Assembly (NCBI GenBank): GCA_036788195.1
Contig: DAIQNX010000037.1
Coordinates: 1 to 29,256, forward strand
Length of the DNA stretch: 29,256 nt
From: CALFXN01 sp937957815
GTDB lineage: Bacteria > Synergistota > Synergistia > Synergistales > Aminobacteriaceae
Direction of reading: 5' to 3'
In this document: positions 15,800 to 23,086 of the stretch, piece by piece
How the letters are laid out: every line of letters starts with the position of its first letter
How positions within the stretch are numbered: the first letter of the stretch is position 1
Made by a program: the position numbers and the translations under genes
Notes under the pieces: model-generated
Seen by the model: only the letters and a program-made list of their open reading frames with translations
What the model was told of the DNA's origin: nothing
The model's database searches: none

Positions 15800-16800
15800 A
15801 AATCGGTTCGGAATTCGCCCCTGCGGCGCGCCTGCGCCGCCTCCGCGAGAACAGGATACTCGCCGAAAGCGTCCGGGAGGTCACGCTCGAGGCGCGTCAG
15901 CTGATCCTTCCGCTGTTCGTCGTCACGGGCCGGGGACGACGCGATCCGGTCCCGTCGCTCGCGAACGTCGACCATTGCAGCGTCGACAGGCTCCCGGAGA
16001 TCGTTGACCCCGCGCTCGATGCCGGAGTGCGGTCCTTCATGCTGTTCGGCCTTCCCGATCCGGCCGACAAGGACCCCGGAGGGACGACGGCCTGGCGGGA
16101 GGATCAGCCCGTACAGCGGGCCTTCTCCTTCCTGAAGGGGAGGTACGGGCGGGAAGTCCTTCTGACGGGGGACGTCTGCATGTGCGAATACACGAGCCAC
16201 GGACACTGCGGCTTCCTCGACGCGGACGGATGCGTGGACAACGACTCCACGGCCGCCGCGCTCGGCCGGATCGCCGTGAGCCACGTCCGCGCCGGGGCGG
16301 ACATGGTCGCGCCGTCGGCCATGATGGACGGGCAGGTCGCGGCCATCAGGAGCGCGCTCGATTCCGAAGGGCATGTCTCCACCCCGATCATGAGCTACAG
16401 CACGAAGTTCGCCTCCGCGTTCTACGGTCCGTTCCGGGACGCCGCGGGGAGCGCCCCGTCGCACGGAGACCGCCGGGGATACCAGCTCCCGTCGACGAAC
16501 GCGAGAGAGGCGCTCCGGGAATCGCTCGCCGACGAGGACGAGGGGGCGGACATTCTCATGGTGAAGCCGTCGCTGCTCTACATGGACGTCATCGCCCGTC
16601 TCCGGGAGGCGACGCTGCTGCCGATCGCGTGCTACCTCGTGAGCGGCGAGTACATGATGCTCCGGCACGCCGTCGCCGCCGGGGCGCTCGACGAAAAGAG
16701 GGGAATGCTCGAGGCGCACCTGTCGCTCCGGCGCGCTGGGGCCGACCTCATCATCACCTACGCCGCCGTCGGGATCGCCCGGATGCTTCGGGAACGCTGA
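15796..16800 (+). CDS. hemB: Delta-aminolevulinic acid dehydratase (porphobilinogen synthase, HemB)
   Basis: It condenses two aminolevulinates to porphobilinogen. The 334-residue protein has the Cys-rich metal site DVCMCEYTSHGHCGF, APSAMMDGQV, SYSTKFASAFYGPFRDA with the first active-site Lys, and LMVKPSLLYMDVI with the Schiff-base Lys. The three cysteines of the metal site indicate a zinc-type enzyme. AAGGAGG precedes the ATG, which overlaps cobA-hemD by ATGA. It is the last gene of the plus-strand operon and stops four bases short of the convergent minus-strand operon. No hairpin terminator was recognised at this junction. Confidence 0.96.
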   Translation: MKIGSEFAPAARLRRLRENRILAESVREVTLEARQLILPLFVVTGRGRRDPVPSLANVDHCSVDRLPEIVDPALDAGVRSFMLFGLPDPADKDPGGTTAWREDQPVQRAFSFLKGRYGREVLLTGDVCMCEYTSHGHCGFLDADGCVDNDSTAAALGRIAVSHVRAGADMVAPSAMMDGQVAAIRSALDSEGHVSTPIMSYSTKFASAFYGPFRDAAGSAPSHGDRRGYQLPSTNAREALRESLADEDEGADILMVKPSLLYMDVIARLREATLLPIACYLVSGEYMMLRHAVAAGALDEKRGMLEAHLSLRRAGADLIITYAAVGIARMLRER

Positions 16801-16803
16801 GGA

Positions 16804-17709
16804 TCAGTACCCGAGAAGGACCGGGACTGCCGCGAGAGCGACCGTCCCGGCCATGAAGGCCACGAGCGTGACGAGATTCCAGAGAAAGAGGGAACGAACC
16901 ATCTCCCCCGGGAAAATGCCGATCCAGAAGGCGATGTCCTGCCGGAGGACGCGCGAGAGAACCGCCAGCATGTTGCCCGTCAGCAGCGCGAGCACGGCTT
17001 GCGCCGTCGAGAGCGTTCCGGCCCCCATGGCGCCGCCGGCGACGCCGAGAGCGGCGTTCGCGTGGGCGAAGGACGCTCCCGCGACGGCCCATCCCGACGG
17101 AGGCAGCAGCGGAAGCCTGATGCACTGTTCGCGGAGGAACGCCTGGAGCGAGGGGGAGAGCGCGAAGCCGAGCGCGTAGAAGAAGCAGGCCGCCGGCAGC
17201 GTCCTCGCGAGCGTTCCGGCGAGGGAAAACGTGCCGCGTTGTCCCTCCTGGCGCCGCAACGGCCCGGAACTCCTCTCGCGGCGGACAAGCAGCGCGAGGA
17301 AGAGCAGAAAGCGGCACAGGCTCCGGAGGAAGACGACGGTCGCGTAGATTCCGCCCGCGCTTCCGGCAAGTCCGACAGCGACGGACAGAGAGACGATCCA
17401 CCGTTTGATGTACCCGGGAAAAGACTGGAGCAGCGTTCCGAAAAGCGTCTCGCCCCGCGTCAGCGAACCGTCCCGGTAGGCTTCGGCGACGATCGCGCAC
17501 CCGGCCCGGGACGACCCGAGGCTTGCGCCGAGCGCGAAGAGCACCGGCGCGGGAAGGCGCTTCCGGCAGAAGGGCGGGACGAGAAGGGAGACCGCCTTTT
17601 CGGGCAGGGAGAACCGGAGAATCACGTTGCCGAGCAGAAGGCCGCCCGTCACGCCCGCGACGAGAACAAGCTCTCCCTTTGCGAGTTCGGCCCAGTTCAG
17701 GGAAATCAT
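16804..17709 (-). CDS. Polytopic membrane protein, possibly Gate/nucleoside-recognition type; last gene of the B12-riboswitch operon
   Basis: The 301-residue protein has about seven hydrophobic segments, including residues about 11-33, 54-75, 105-145, a pair in 215-255 and 275-300. A basic, polar loop near residues 140-160 separates two halves. SLGSSRAGCAIVAEAYRDG followed by LLQSFPGYIKRW in the first half, and FAHANAALGVAGGAMGAG in the second, resemble the repeated halves of Gate (nucleoside recognition) membrane proteins, but this is recognition by eye only. It starts 32 bases after the cbiL stop in an operon otherwise devoted to corrinoid uptake and cobalt insertion, so transport of cobalt, a corrinoid or a lower-ligand precursor is a reasonable inference. 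No specific function can be assigned. Confidence 0.75.
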   Translation of the reverse strand: MISLNWAELAKGELVLVAGVTGGLLLGNVILRFSLPEKAVSLLVPPFCRKRLPAPVLFALGASLGSSRAGCAIVAEAYRDGSLTRGETLFGTLLQSFPGYIKRWIVSLSVAVGLAGSAGGIYATVVFLRSLCRFLLFLALLVRRERSSGPLRRQEGQRGTFSLAGTLARTLPAACFFYALGFALSPSLQAFLREQCIRLPLLPPSGWAVAGASFAHANAALGVAGGAMGAGTLSTAQAVLALLTGNMLAVLSRVLRQDIAFWIGIFPGEMVRSLFLWNLVTLVAFMAGTVALAAVPVLLGY

Positions 17710-17741
17710 CCCGCCTGCGTCCCTTCAGCCGGAGAGGCCGC

Positions 17742-18428
17742 CTAGCGCCGCCTGAGAAGCTGCACGACGCCCAGATACTCGCCGGAAGGCTCGAGCGCGG
17801 CGTTTCCCTCGGTTATTTTCTCGTCCGCAAGTCCCGCCCGGTCCACGCGAAGCACGGTCGCCCATGGTCCGGTGGAGATCACGACCTCGCGAAGCCCCTC
17901 CCCGAGAGCGGAAGGCTTGTAGATCACCGCTGCATCCGCGTTCCTCAGAAGTTCGCGAACGGACGAAAGCGGCGCCGTTCCGGAAACCACCGCGAGCGAT
18001 TCGGGACCGAGCGCCAGAAAACGCCGCGCCCGACACGACGCAAGCGAATGGGCGGATACGCCGGGAACGAGCTCCAGCTCGATGTCCGGAACTTCTTCGC
18101 GAAGGACGTCGTAGAGATACGCGGCCGTCGCGTAGAGCGCCGCGTCGCCGATCACGGGCATCGCGAGCGTTGCGGCACGTTCCCAGAGCGGGCGGACCCG
18201 GTCGAGTTCCCGGCGGATCGCGGCGTTTCGCCGCGCCTCGTCCCGGATCATCGGGAAGGTCAGCGGAATGACATCCCGCACGGAATGATGCGCGAGAATC
18301 CCCCCGGCGACGCTCTCCCTTCCGGATTCCGGGACGAAAACCGCATCCGCTTCAGCGAGGATGCGCAGCGCCTTCGGGGTTACGAGCTCCGGATCGCCGG
18401 GACCGAGCCCGACACCGTAGAAAATCAC
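17742..18428 (-). CDS. cbiL: Cobalt-factor II / precorrin-2 C20-methyltransferase (CbiL)
   Basis: CbiL methylates C-20 of cobalt-factor II, the step immediately after cobalt insertion. The 228-residue tetrapyrrole methylase shows YGVGLGPGDPELVTPKAL and the form DAVFVPES, typical of CbiL/CobI. A MPVIGDAALYATAAYL block and LVPGVSAHSLASCRA follow. The GTG start at 18428 overlaps the btuF stop as GTGA and has AAGGAGGG about eight bases upstream. It is the only methylase missing from the plus-strand ring operon and sits instead in the second riboswitch operon, with the chelatase that makes its substrate. Confidence 0.92.
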   Translation of the reverse strand: MIFYGVGLGPGDPELVTPKALRILAEADAVFVPESGRESVAGGILAHHSVRDVIPLTFPMIRDEARRNAAIRRELDRVRPLWERAATLAMPVIGDAALYATAAYLYDVLREEVPDIELELVPGVSAHSLASCRARRFLALGPESLAVVSGTAPLSSVRELLRNADAAVIYKPSALGEGLREVVISTGPWATVLRVDRAGLADEKITEGNAALEPSGEYLGVVQLLRRR

Positions 18429-19282
18429 CGCCGATCGCCCTCCTTCGGGAAAAACAGGGAACGCAGCCGTGCGACGCCGCTCCGCAGGCGCAACAGGGAC
18501 GGACGGCTGATCTCCTCTTCGCCGATCACGGCGATCCGCGCGTTCCCGAGGGCCGAGACCCACGGCCGCGAGCGGACCTCTTCCTCGTTCACGGGGTTCA
18601 TTGCGCCCACCTGTACAAGGTACACGTCGAGCCCTTCGGCCGCAAGGGCGAGAAGGCGTTCCTCCCCCCACGAGGCGAGCGGGCTGTCCGCGCGGAGCGG
18701 CCGGGCGTCCGCAGCGGCGTTTCTGCCGCCGGCGAGTTCGATCATGTGGGCCGCCCAGGACGTCGGGGAACATGTCTTGAGTCCCTTCGAGGAGCTCTCG
18801 AGAAAGACCGCCGGACGCCGATTCCCGGACGGAACCGGGGAGGCGAGTTCCTTCACCGAGTCGCGCCACGAGCGTTCCGCCTCCATCGCGCCGAGCAGTT
18901 CCCCAAGTTTGCGCAGATAGGTCTCCATCGTATCCCACGTCGGGGCCGGAAGTAGGACGACGGAAACGCCGCTCCGTTCGAGCGTCGCGACCGTTCCTTC
19001 GCTCAGCCCGTCGGCCACGGGCCGAAGCAGCACGAGATCCGGCACAAGCGAGAGGATTCGTTCCGCGTCGGCCCTGCGCGGCAGACGCACGATTCCCGGG
19101 AAAAGCGCCTCGTCGTCCCCCTCCGATACGGCGACGAGATTCTTTCCGAATCCGAGGGCGAGGATGTTTTCGCTGTGTCCCGCATAGAGCGACACGATCC
19201 GGTTCGCCGCCTCGATCTCCCCGAGGGGCGCGAACGCACACGCAACCGACAGCGCCAGAACCGCGATCAGACGGCGCGCCAT
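18425..19282 (-). CDS. btuF: Periplasmic corrinoid/cobalt-type substrate-binding protein (BtuF-like)
   Basis: This is a helical-backbone (class III) ABC solute-binding protein of 285 residues. It begins with a signal peptide (MARRLIAVLALSV, cleavage probably after EIEA); no convincing lipobox is seen. IVSLYAGHSENILALGFG, then SLVPDLVLLRP and a C-terminal NARIAVIGEEEISRPS fit the BtuF/FhuD/FepB fold. Fold alone does not separate corrinoid from haem or siderophore binding, but the neighbours (btuCD, cbiK, cbiL and a cobalamin riboswitch) favour a corrinoid or a cobalt complex. It overlaps btuD by 16 bases and cbiL by four. Confidence 0.85.
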   Translation of the reverse strand: MARRLIAVLALSVACAFAPLGEIEAANRIVSLYAGHSENILALGFGKNLVAVSEGDDEALFPGIVRLPRRADAERILSLVPDLVLLRPVADGLSEGTVATLERSGVSVVLLPAPTWDTMETYLRKLGELLGAMEAERSWRDSVKELASPVPSGNRRPAVFLESSSKGLKTCSPTSWAAHMIELAGGRNAAADARPLRADSPLASWGEERLLALAAEGLDVYLVQVGAMNPVNEEEVRSRPWVSALGNARIAVIGEEEISRPSLLRLRSGVARLRSLFFPKEGDRR

Positions 19283-20031
19283 ATATTTTTCCCCCTTCCC
19301 CTCCCGACGGACTCGAACGGAACGTCGTAGACCTCCGAGAGGATATCCTTCGTAAGTGTCCCTTCGACGGTTCCCGATGCCACGAGGGCCCCGTCTTTCA
19401 GAATCCACACGCGATCCCCGAATTCCGCCGCGAGATTGATGTCGTGAACCGCCGCGACGACCGTCCGTCCCGCAGCCGCAGCCGCCCCGAGAAACCGGAA
19501 GAGGCGGAGCGTGTGGCGCGGATCGAGTGCGGACGACGGTTCGTCGAGAAGAATGACTTCCGTATCCTGCGCGATCACCTGGGCGATCACGGCGCGCTGG
19601 CGCTCTCCTCCCGAAAGGGCCGGGACTCTCCGCGACAGGAGATCCCCGAGCTCCATCGCGTCGATCGCGCATCGCACCGCGGCACCGTCGCCGTCGCTCA
19701 TGCCGCGCAGAAAGCGGCGGTGGGGAAGTCGCCCCATCTCGACGACCTCCCGGACGGTGAACGGAAACGACACCGTCGGCGACTGGGTCACGACGCCGAC
19801 GAGACGCCCTCTCCGGCGCGCCGGAAGGGACGAAAGCTCCGTTTCGCCGACCCGAACGCTTCCGGAAAACGGCATACCGCCTCCGAGGACCCGCAGAAGC
19901 GTGCTCTTTCCGCTGCCGTTGGGACCGAGAACGAACGTCACGGCCCCCGCGGGGAAAACGCCGCAGATGTCCCGCAGGACGACGCGGGATCCGTAGGCGG
20001 CGTGAAGCTCGGAAACGACGACGCCGGTCAT
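19267..20031 (-). CDS. btuD: ABC transporter ATPase (BtuD/FecE type)
   Basis: This cytoplasmic ATPase powers uptake with BtuC. The 254-residue protein has Walker A GPNGSGKST, Q-loop VTQSPTV, signature LSGGERQ, Walker B VILLDEPSSALD and the switch His in AAVHDINLA, all intact. The ATG at 20031 overlaps the btuC stop as ATGA. Confidence 0.92.
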   Translation of the reverse strand: MTGVVVSELHAAYGSRVVLRDICGVFPAGAVTFVLGPNGSGKSTLLRVLGGGMPFSGSVRVGETELSSLPARRRGRLVGVVTQSPTVSFPFTVREVVEMGRLPHRRFLRGMSDGDGAAVRCAIDAMELGDLLSRRVPALSGGERQRAVIAQVIAQDTEVILLDEPSSALDPRHTLRLFRFLGAAAAAGRTVVAAVHDINLAAEFGDRVWILKDGALVASGTVEGTLTKDILSEVYDVPFESVGRGRGKNIWRAV

Positions 20032-21032
20032 GTCCGTCCCGCTCGCTCCCGGACGAGGATCCAGCAGAAGACCGGCCCTCCGATGAACGACGTGATGACG
20101 CCGACCGGCAGTTCGTTCATCGCGCGCGCGGCGCCGTCCGCGACGGAAAGGAGCAGCGCGCCGCCGAGAAACGACGCGGCGAGGAGCTTCCTGTGGGACG
20201 GACCGAGGAGCATTCGGAGCAAATGGGGACCGATGAGCCCGACGAAGCCGATGATGCCGTGGAACGAGACGGCCAGGGCCGTGGCGAGAGAGGCGAGCGC
20301 GAGCAGACACCCGCGGACGTTGCGTTCGTCGACGCCAAGGTACGTGCCGCGCCGTTCGCCGAGGGACATCGCGTCGAGATCGCGGGCCCACCAGAGGGCC
20401 GCGGCAAGGAGAACCGCCGATGAAACGCAGACGCACAACGCACCTTCGGGCGTCGCACCCGAAAAACCGCCCATGAGCCAGAAGACGATTGACGAAAGTT
20501 TCTCGTCCGCAAGGGATTTCAGCAGCGTGACGGCCGCGGAGAGAAACGAGCTGACGACGATGCCGGCGAGAACCATATGGGCCGGAGAACCGCCTCCGGA
20601 ACGCCGCGAGAGCGATATCGAAAGCGCGAGGGCTCCGAGCGCTCCCGCAAAGGCCGCACCCGGGAGCCAGACGCCTCCCAGATGGATTCCGACGGAAGCC
20701 CCCAGCGCCGCCCCGGCGGCGACGCCGAGCGTGTACGGTTCGGCGAGCGGATTGCCGAGGAGTCCCTGCAGCACGACCCCCGACACCGCGAGGGATGCCC
20801 CGGCCCCGAATGCGGCGAAGAGACGCGGAAGCCGCACGAGACGCACGACGGCGATCTCCTGCGGAGACGCCCCCGAAACGTCGCCGGAGAGAATTCCGAG
20901 AACGGCGCCGAAAGGGACGGGCATCTCTCCCGCGAGAAGACGCCACAGGGCCGTCCCTCCGAGAAGGAGAAACAGCCCCGCGAACAGAACGATCGGAGAA
21001 ACGGTTCCGCTCCCGCGCCTCTCCGGACCCAC
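20028..21032 (-). CDS. btuC: ABC transporter permease (BtuC/FecCD type)
   Basis: This is the membrane subunit of the BtuFCD-like importer. The 334-residue protein has the FecCD-family core: VRLPRLFAAFGAGASLAVSG, LQGLLGNPLAEPYTLGVAAG and, near the C-terminus, GIIGFVGLIGPHLLR, the loop contacting the ATPase. It has about nine to ten hydrophobic segments. The chosen GTG at 21032 shares its first base with the cbiK stop (TAGTG) and has AGGGAGG upstream at a rather long spacing. A longer frame extends upstream into cbiK but has no family support. Confidence 0.9.
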   Translation of the reverse strand: MGPERRGSGTVSPIVLFAGLFLLLGGTALWRLLAGEMPVPFGAVLGILSGDVSGASPQEIAVVRLVRLPRLFAAFGAGASLAVSGVVLQGLLGNPLAEPYTLGVAAGAALGASVGIHLGGVWLPGAAFAGALGALALSISLSRRSGGGSPAHMVLAGIVVSSFLSAAVTLLKSLADEKLSSIVFWLMGGFSGATPEGALCVCVSSAVLLAAALWWARDLDAMSLGERRGTYLGVDERNVRGCLLALASLATALAVSFHGIIGFVGLIGPHLLRMLLGPSHRKLLAASFLGGALLLSVADGAARAMNELPVGVITSFIGGPVFCWILVRERAGRT

Positions 21033-21919
21033 TATTTTCGCGCGGCCTCCCTGATGTGCCCGACGAAAAGCTCCGTAAGCCCAGCGGCATCGCCGAGGCC
21101 TTTCAGAAGCGCGTTCACGGAATACCCCTCCTTCGAGAGAACGGAAAGCCACGACTCGGGATCGTCCTTTGCGGACATGTCGTTTTTCGCATGGTCTCCG
21201 GCGACGACCATGAACGGCACGAGCGTCACCTTCGACGGTTTCATGGAAGCCAACCGCCGCTTCACCGTGTCGAGATCGGGGTACCCCTCGACGGTGCCGA
21301 TCACGAACGGAAGGGCCGCATCGTCGAACATGAGCTGCATCTGCGCGTAGGCGGCATTGGCGGAATGATGCGTGCCATGCCCCATGAAGACCACGGCGCC
21401 TCCGTTTCCGGCAAGTTCGCCGTACTCCTTTTTCAACAGCGCCACGGTCTTTTCGTAGTCCTCATGGGTTTCGAGAAGCGGCGCGCCGAGATTCAGCGAC
21501 GAAAAGGCGTACTTTCCCTCGATACCCCTCAGGGAACGCACGACCGAAGCCAGCTGGTTGTACTCCTCTCCCGGAATAATGTGCAGCGACTGGACCGTCA
21601 CCGAAGAAACCCCTTCGTCCTGCATTTTCGCGAGCGCGATCAGCGGGGAATCGAAAGCGATTCCTTCCTCCTTCAGCACCTTGCGGCGGATGATGTTCGA
21701 CGTGAACGAGAGGCGGACATCAGCCTCGGGAAACGCTTTTTTCACGCCGTCGACGATCTTCGCGATCGCCCCGCGCGCATCGGGTTCCGACGTCCCGAAA
21801 GCGACGAGCAGAATGCCCTCTTTCGCTTTCGCCCTGCCCTTTTCCGCCGCGACCGCGGCGAAAGCCGACGCGAACAACAGACACAGACACAACGCAGCTG
21901 CAAACATCTTCCTCTTCAT
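21032..21919 (-). CDS. cbiK: Sirohydrochlorin cobaltochelatase CbiK with signal peptide
   Basis: CbiK inserts Co2+ into sirohydrochlorin, the committing step of the anaerobic route. The 295-residue protein has a Sec signal peptide (MKRKMFAAALCLCLLFASAFA, cleavage near AVAA). The mature part matches CbiK: GILLVAFGTSEPDARG, SLHIIPGEEY with the first metal-binding His, FMGHGTHHSANAAYAQMQ, GTVEGYPD, and VPFMVVAGDHAKNDM with the second His. Exported CbiK forms are known from Desulfovibrio (CbiK-P). It is the first gene of the operon, behind a cobalamin riboswitch, and is directly followed by btuCDF. GGGAGGGAAAAGG gives a strong ribosome-binding site. No cytoplasmic chelatase is visible in the window. 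Confidence 0.94.
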   Translation of the reverse strand: MKRKMFAAALCLCLLFASAFAAVAAEKGRAKAKEGILLVAFGTSEPDARGAIAKIVDGVKKAFPEADVRLSFTSNIIRRKVLKEEGIAFDSPLIALAKMQDEGVSSVTVQSLHIIPGEEYNQLASVVRSLRGIEGKYAFSSLNLGAPLLETHEDYEKTVALLKKEYGELAGNGGAVVFMGHGTHHSANAAYAQMQLMFDDAALPFVIGTVEGYPDLDTVKRRLASMKPSKVTLVPFMVVAGDHAKNDMSAKDDPESWLSVLSKEGYSVNALLKGLGDAAGLTELFVGHIREAARK

Positions 21920-21942
21920 CCTTTTCCCTCCCGTAGCGTGAT

Positions 21943-21960
21943 AAAAGGCGTACGCCTTTT
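21943..21960. repeat. Perfect 18-base palindrome in the cbiK leader
   Basis: AAAAGGCGTACGCCTTTT is a perfect palindrome lying between the riboswitch terminator and the cbiK ribosome-binding site, 24 bases before the ATG. It could be a protein-binding site or form a tight hairpin in the message. Its role is unknown. Confidence 0.6.
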
Positions 21961-21999
21961 CCGGATCCGTTCCGGATGCCACGGAACGACTCGGGAGAC

Positions 22000-22029
22000 A
22001 AAAAAGGACCGTTCTCTCCGGAACGGCCC
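22000..22029 (-). terminator. Intrinsic terminator of the cbiK riboswitch
   Basis: On the minus strand GGGCCGTTC, a six-base loop and GAACGGTCC form a nine-pair stem with one G-U, followed by six T. The G-U pair works only as minus-strand RNA, which confirms the orientation. It lies between the B12 aptamer and cbiK. Confidence 0.85.
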
Positions 22030-22107
22030 CTCTCGATGAACGCGCACTTTCACCAAAACAATGCATAACGAAGGCGGCCTCGATTCCTCGCGAGTCATCC
22101 CGTTTTT

Positions 22108-22246
22108 CGCCGAACCGGTCTCCTGGCTCGCCTTCATCCTCCACCATCCCTTCCCGGAGCCGAGACTCCGGTGGTGCGACGGTTTCGTCAGGCTTACAGT
22201 GGCGGGTCCGCGCCGGATTTTCACCGGACTTCCCGAACATTCGGCG
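22108..22246 (-). promoter_or_regulatory. Cobalamin riboswitch (upstream of cbiK-btuCDF-cbiL)
   Basis: On the minus strand the leader contains GGGAAGTCCGGTG, then AATCCGGCGCGGACCCGCCA followed by CTGTAA, and the B12 box AGCCAGGAGACCGG (22115-22128). A seven-pair closing stem joins CGCCGAA (22240-22246) to TTCGGCG (22108-22114). Promoter upstream and terminator downstream make it a transcriptional switch. It places uptake, cobalt insertion and cbiL under B12 control. Confidence 0.94.
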
Positions 22247-22274
22247 GAAGAAGCGCCAAAGCGCTCCGAACACG

Positions 22275-22303
22275 ATACTATGCCCCGGGGGAACGGCTGT
22301 CAA
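22275..22303 (-). promoter_or_regulatory. Strong sigma-70 promoter for the cbiK operon
   Basis: On the minus strand a perfect TTGACA (22298-22303) is 17 bases from TAGTAT (22275-22280). The predicted start near 22268 lies just before the aptamer. The -35 box begins seven bases after the cobC stop, so cobC read-through could add to this transcript. Confidence 0.82.
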
Positions 22304-22309
22304 GCGATC

Positions 22310-22912
22310 TCACAGATGCGGCGTCCAATTCACGCGCCTCACGGTCAGATACTCGCCGGTGCGCTCGATCACGTGAACGCCGCAATAATCCTGCATCACG
22401 GAAAAAAGATTCTCCCACGGCATCCCGAGAATCGAGAAGAGGATCGTCTTGAAGATCCCGGCATGCGCCACCACGAGAATGGATCCCTCTTCGCCGGAGA
22501 GGGCGCGGAACGCGGGCATCGCGCGACGCTGCGCATCCGGGAAACTCTCTCCGCCCGGAGGGGCGAAACGCGCGAAGTTCCGTTCCCGGGCTGCAAACTC
22601 CCGAGGATCCCGCGCCGCTACGTCCGCAAGCGTGCGCATCTCCCACTCCCCGAACGAAAGCTCCCGGAGCTCCGGGACTTCGGTCCGCAGGATGTCCCGG
22701 CCATCGGCTATGACGGCGGCCGTCTCGGATGCGCGCAACATCCCGCTGTGGCAGACGCGAACGAGAGGAATCGGCATGAATGCCGTCCTGAGGGCGGCGG
22801 CCTGCTCCCTGCCTTCACGCGAAAGGGGAAGATCCGTGCTTCCGACGAAACGCATCTCGCCGTCCGGAAGCTCCGGCCGTCCGTGACGTACGAGGTAGAG
22901 CGTCGTTTCCAT
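22310..22912 (-). CDS. cobC: Alpha-ribazole-phosphate phosphatase, histidine phosphatase family (CobC)
   Basis: CobC removes the 5'-phosphate from alpha-ribazole phosphate or from cobalamin phosphate. The 200-residue histidine phosphatase opens TTLYLVRHGRPE with the phosphorylated His, has SGMLRASETA with a phosphate-pocket Arg, ELSFGEWE with the acid/base Glu region, and ILVVAHAGIFKT with the second catalytic His. Other members of this superfamily look similar, so the CobC call leans on the location beside the B12 operons. AAGGAGGG precedes the ATG. A TACAAT (22967-22972) is a possible -10, but no clear -35 was found. Confidence 0.8.
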   Translation of the reverse strand: METTLYLVRHGRPELPDGEMRFVGSTDLPLSREGREQAAALRTAFMPIPLVRVCHSGMLRASETAAVIADGRDILRTEVPELRELSFGEWEMRTLADVAARDPREFAARERNFARFAPPGGESFPDAQRRAMPAFRALSGEEGSILVVAHAGIFKTILFSILGMPWENLFSVMQDYCGVHVIERTGEYLTVRRVNWTPHL

Positions 22913-23022
22913 CTCTGTCCCTCCTTCACACCGGAAAAATCTCTCTCACCTCCGGTATTGTACCCAATGCCCGACGGGCGGTATTCTCTCTATCGCGGAA
23001 GCGGGACGACGAAAATCCTTTC

Positions 23023-23053
23023 TTGACTCTCCCCCCGCGGGAAGGTCTATTCT
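23023..23053 (+). promoter_or_regulatory. MerR-type promoter with dyad operator
   Basis: TTGACT (23023-23028) and TATTCT (23048-23053) are separated by 19 bases, the over-long spacing typical of MerR-activated promoters. The spacer plus edges (23025-23047) hold the dyad GACTCTCCC-N5-GGGAAGGTC, with seven of nine symmetric pairs. It closely resembles the bmr-type operator recalled for BmrR. It lies about 35 bases before the MerR-family gene start, which suggests autoregulation. Confidence 0.8.
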
Positions 23054-23086
23054 CGATCCATCGCACGAAAACGGGAGGCGACGCGC

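Noticed and set aside
17523..18920. Plus-strand open frame opposite cbiL and btuF
   Set aside because: It runs antisense to three genes with conserved motifs, and its composition is typical of a shadow frame.
22061..23026. Plus-strand open frame across the riboswitch and cobC
   Set aside because: It crosses the B12 aptamer and is antisense to a well-supported CobC; no motif is present.
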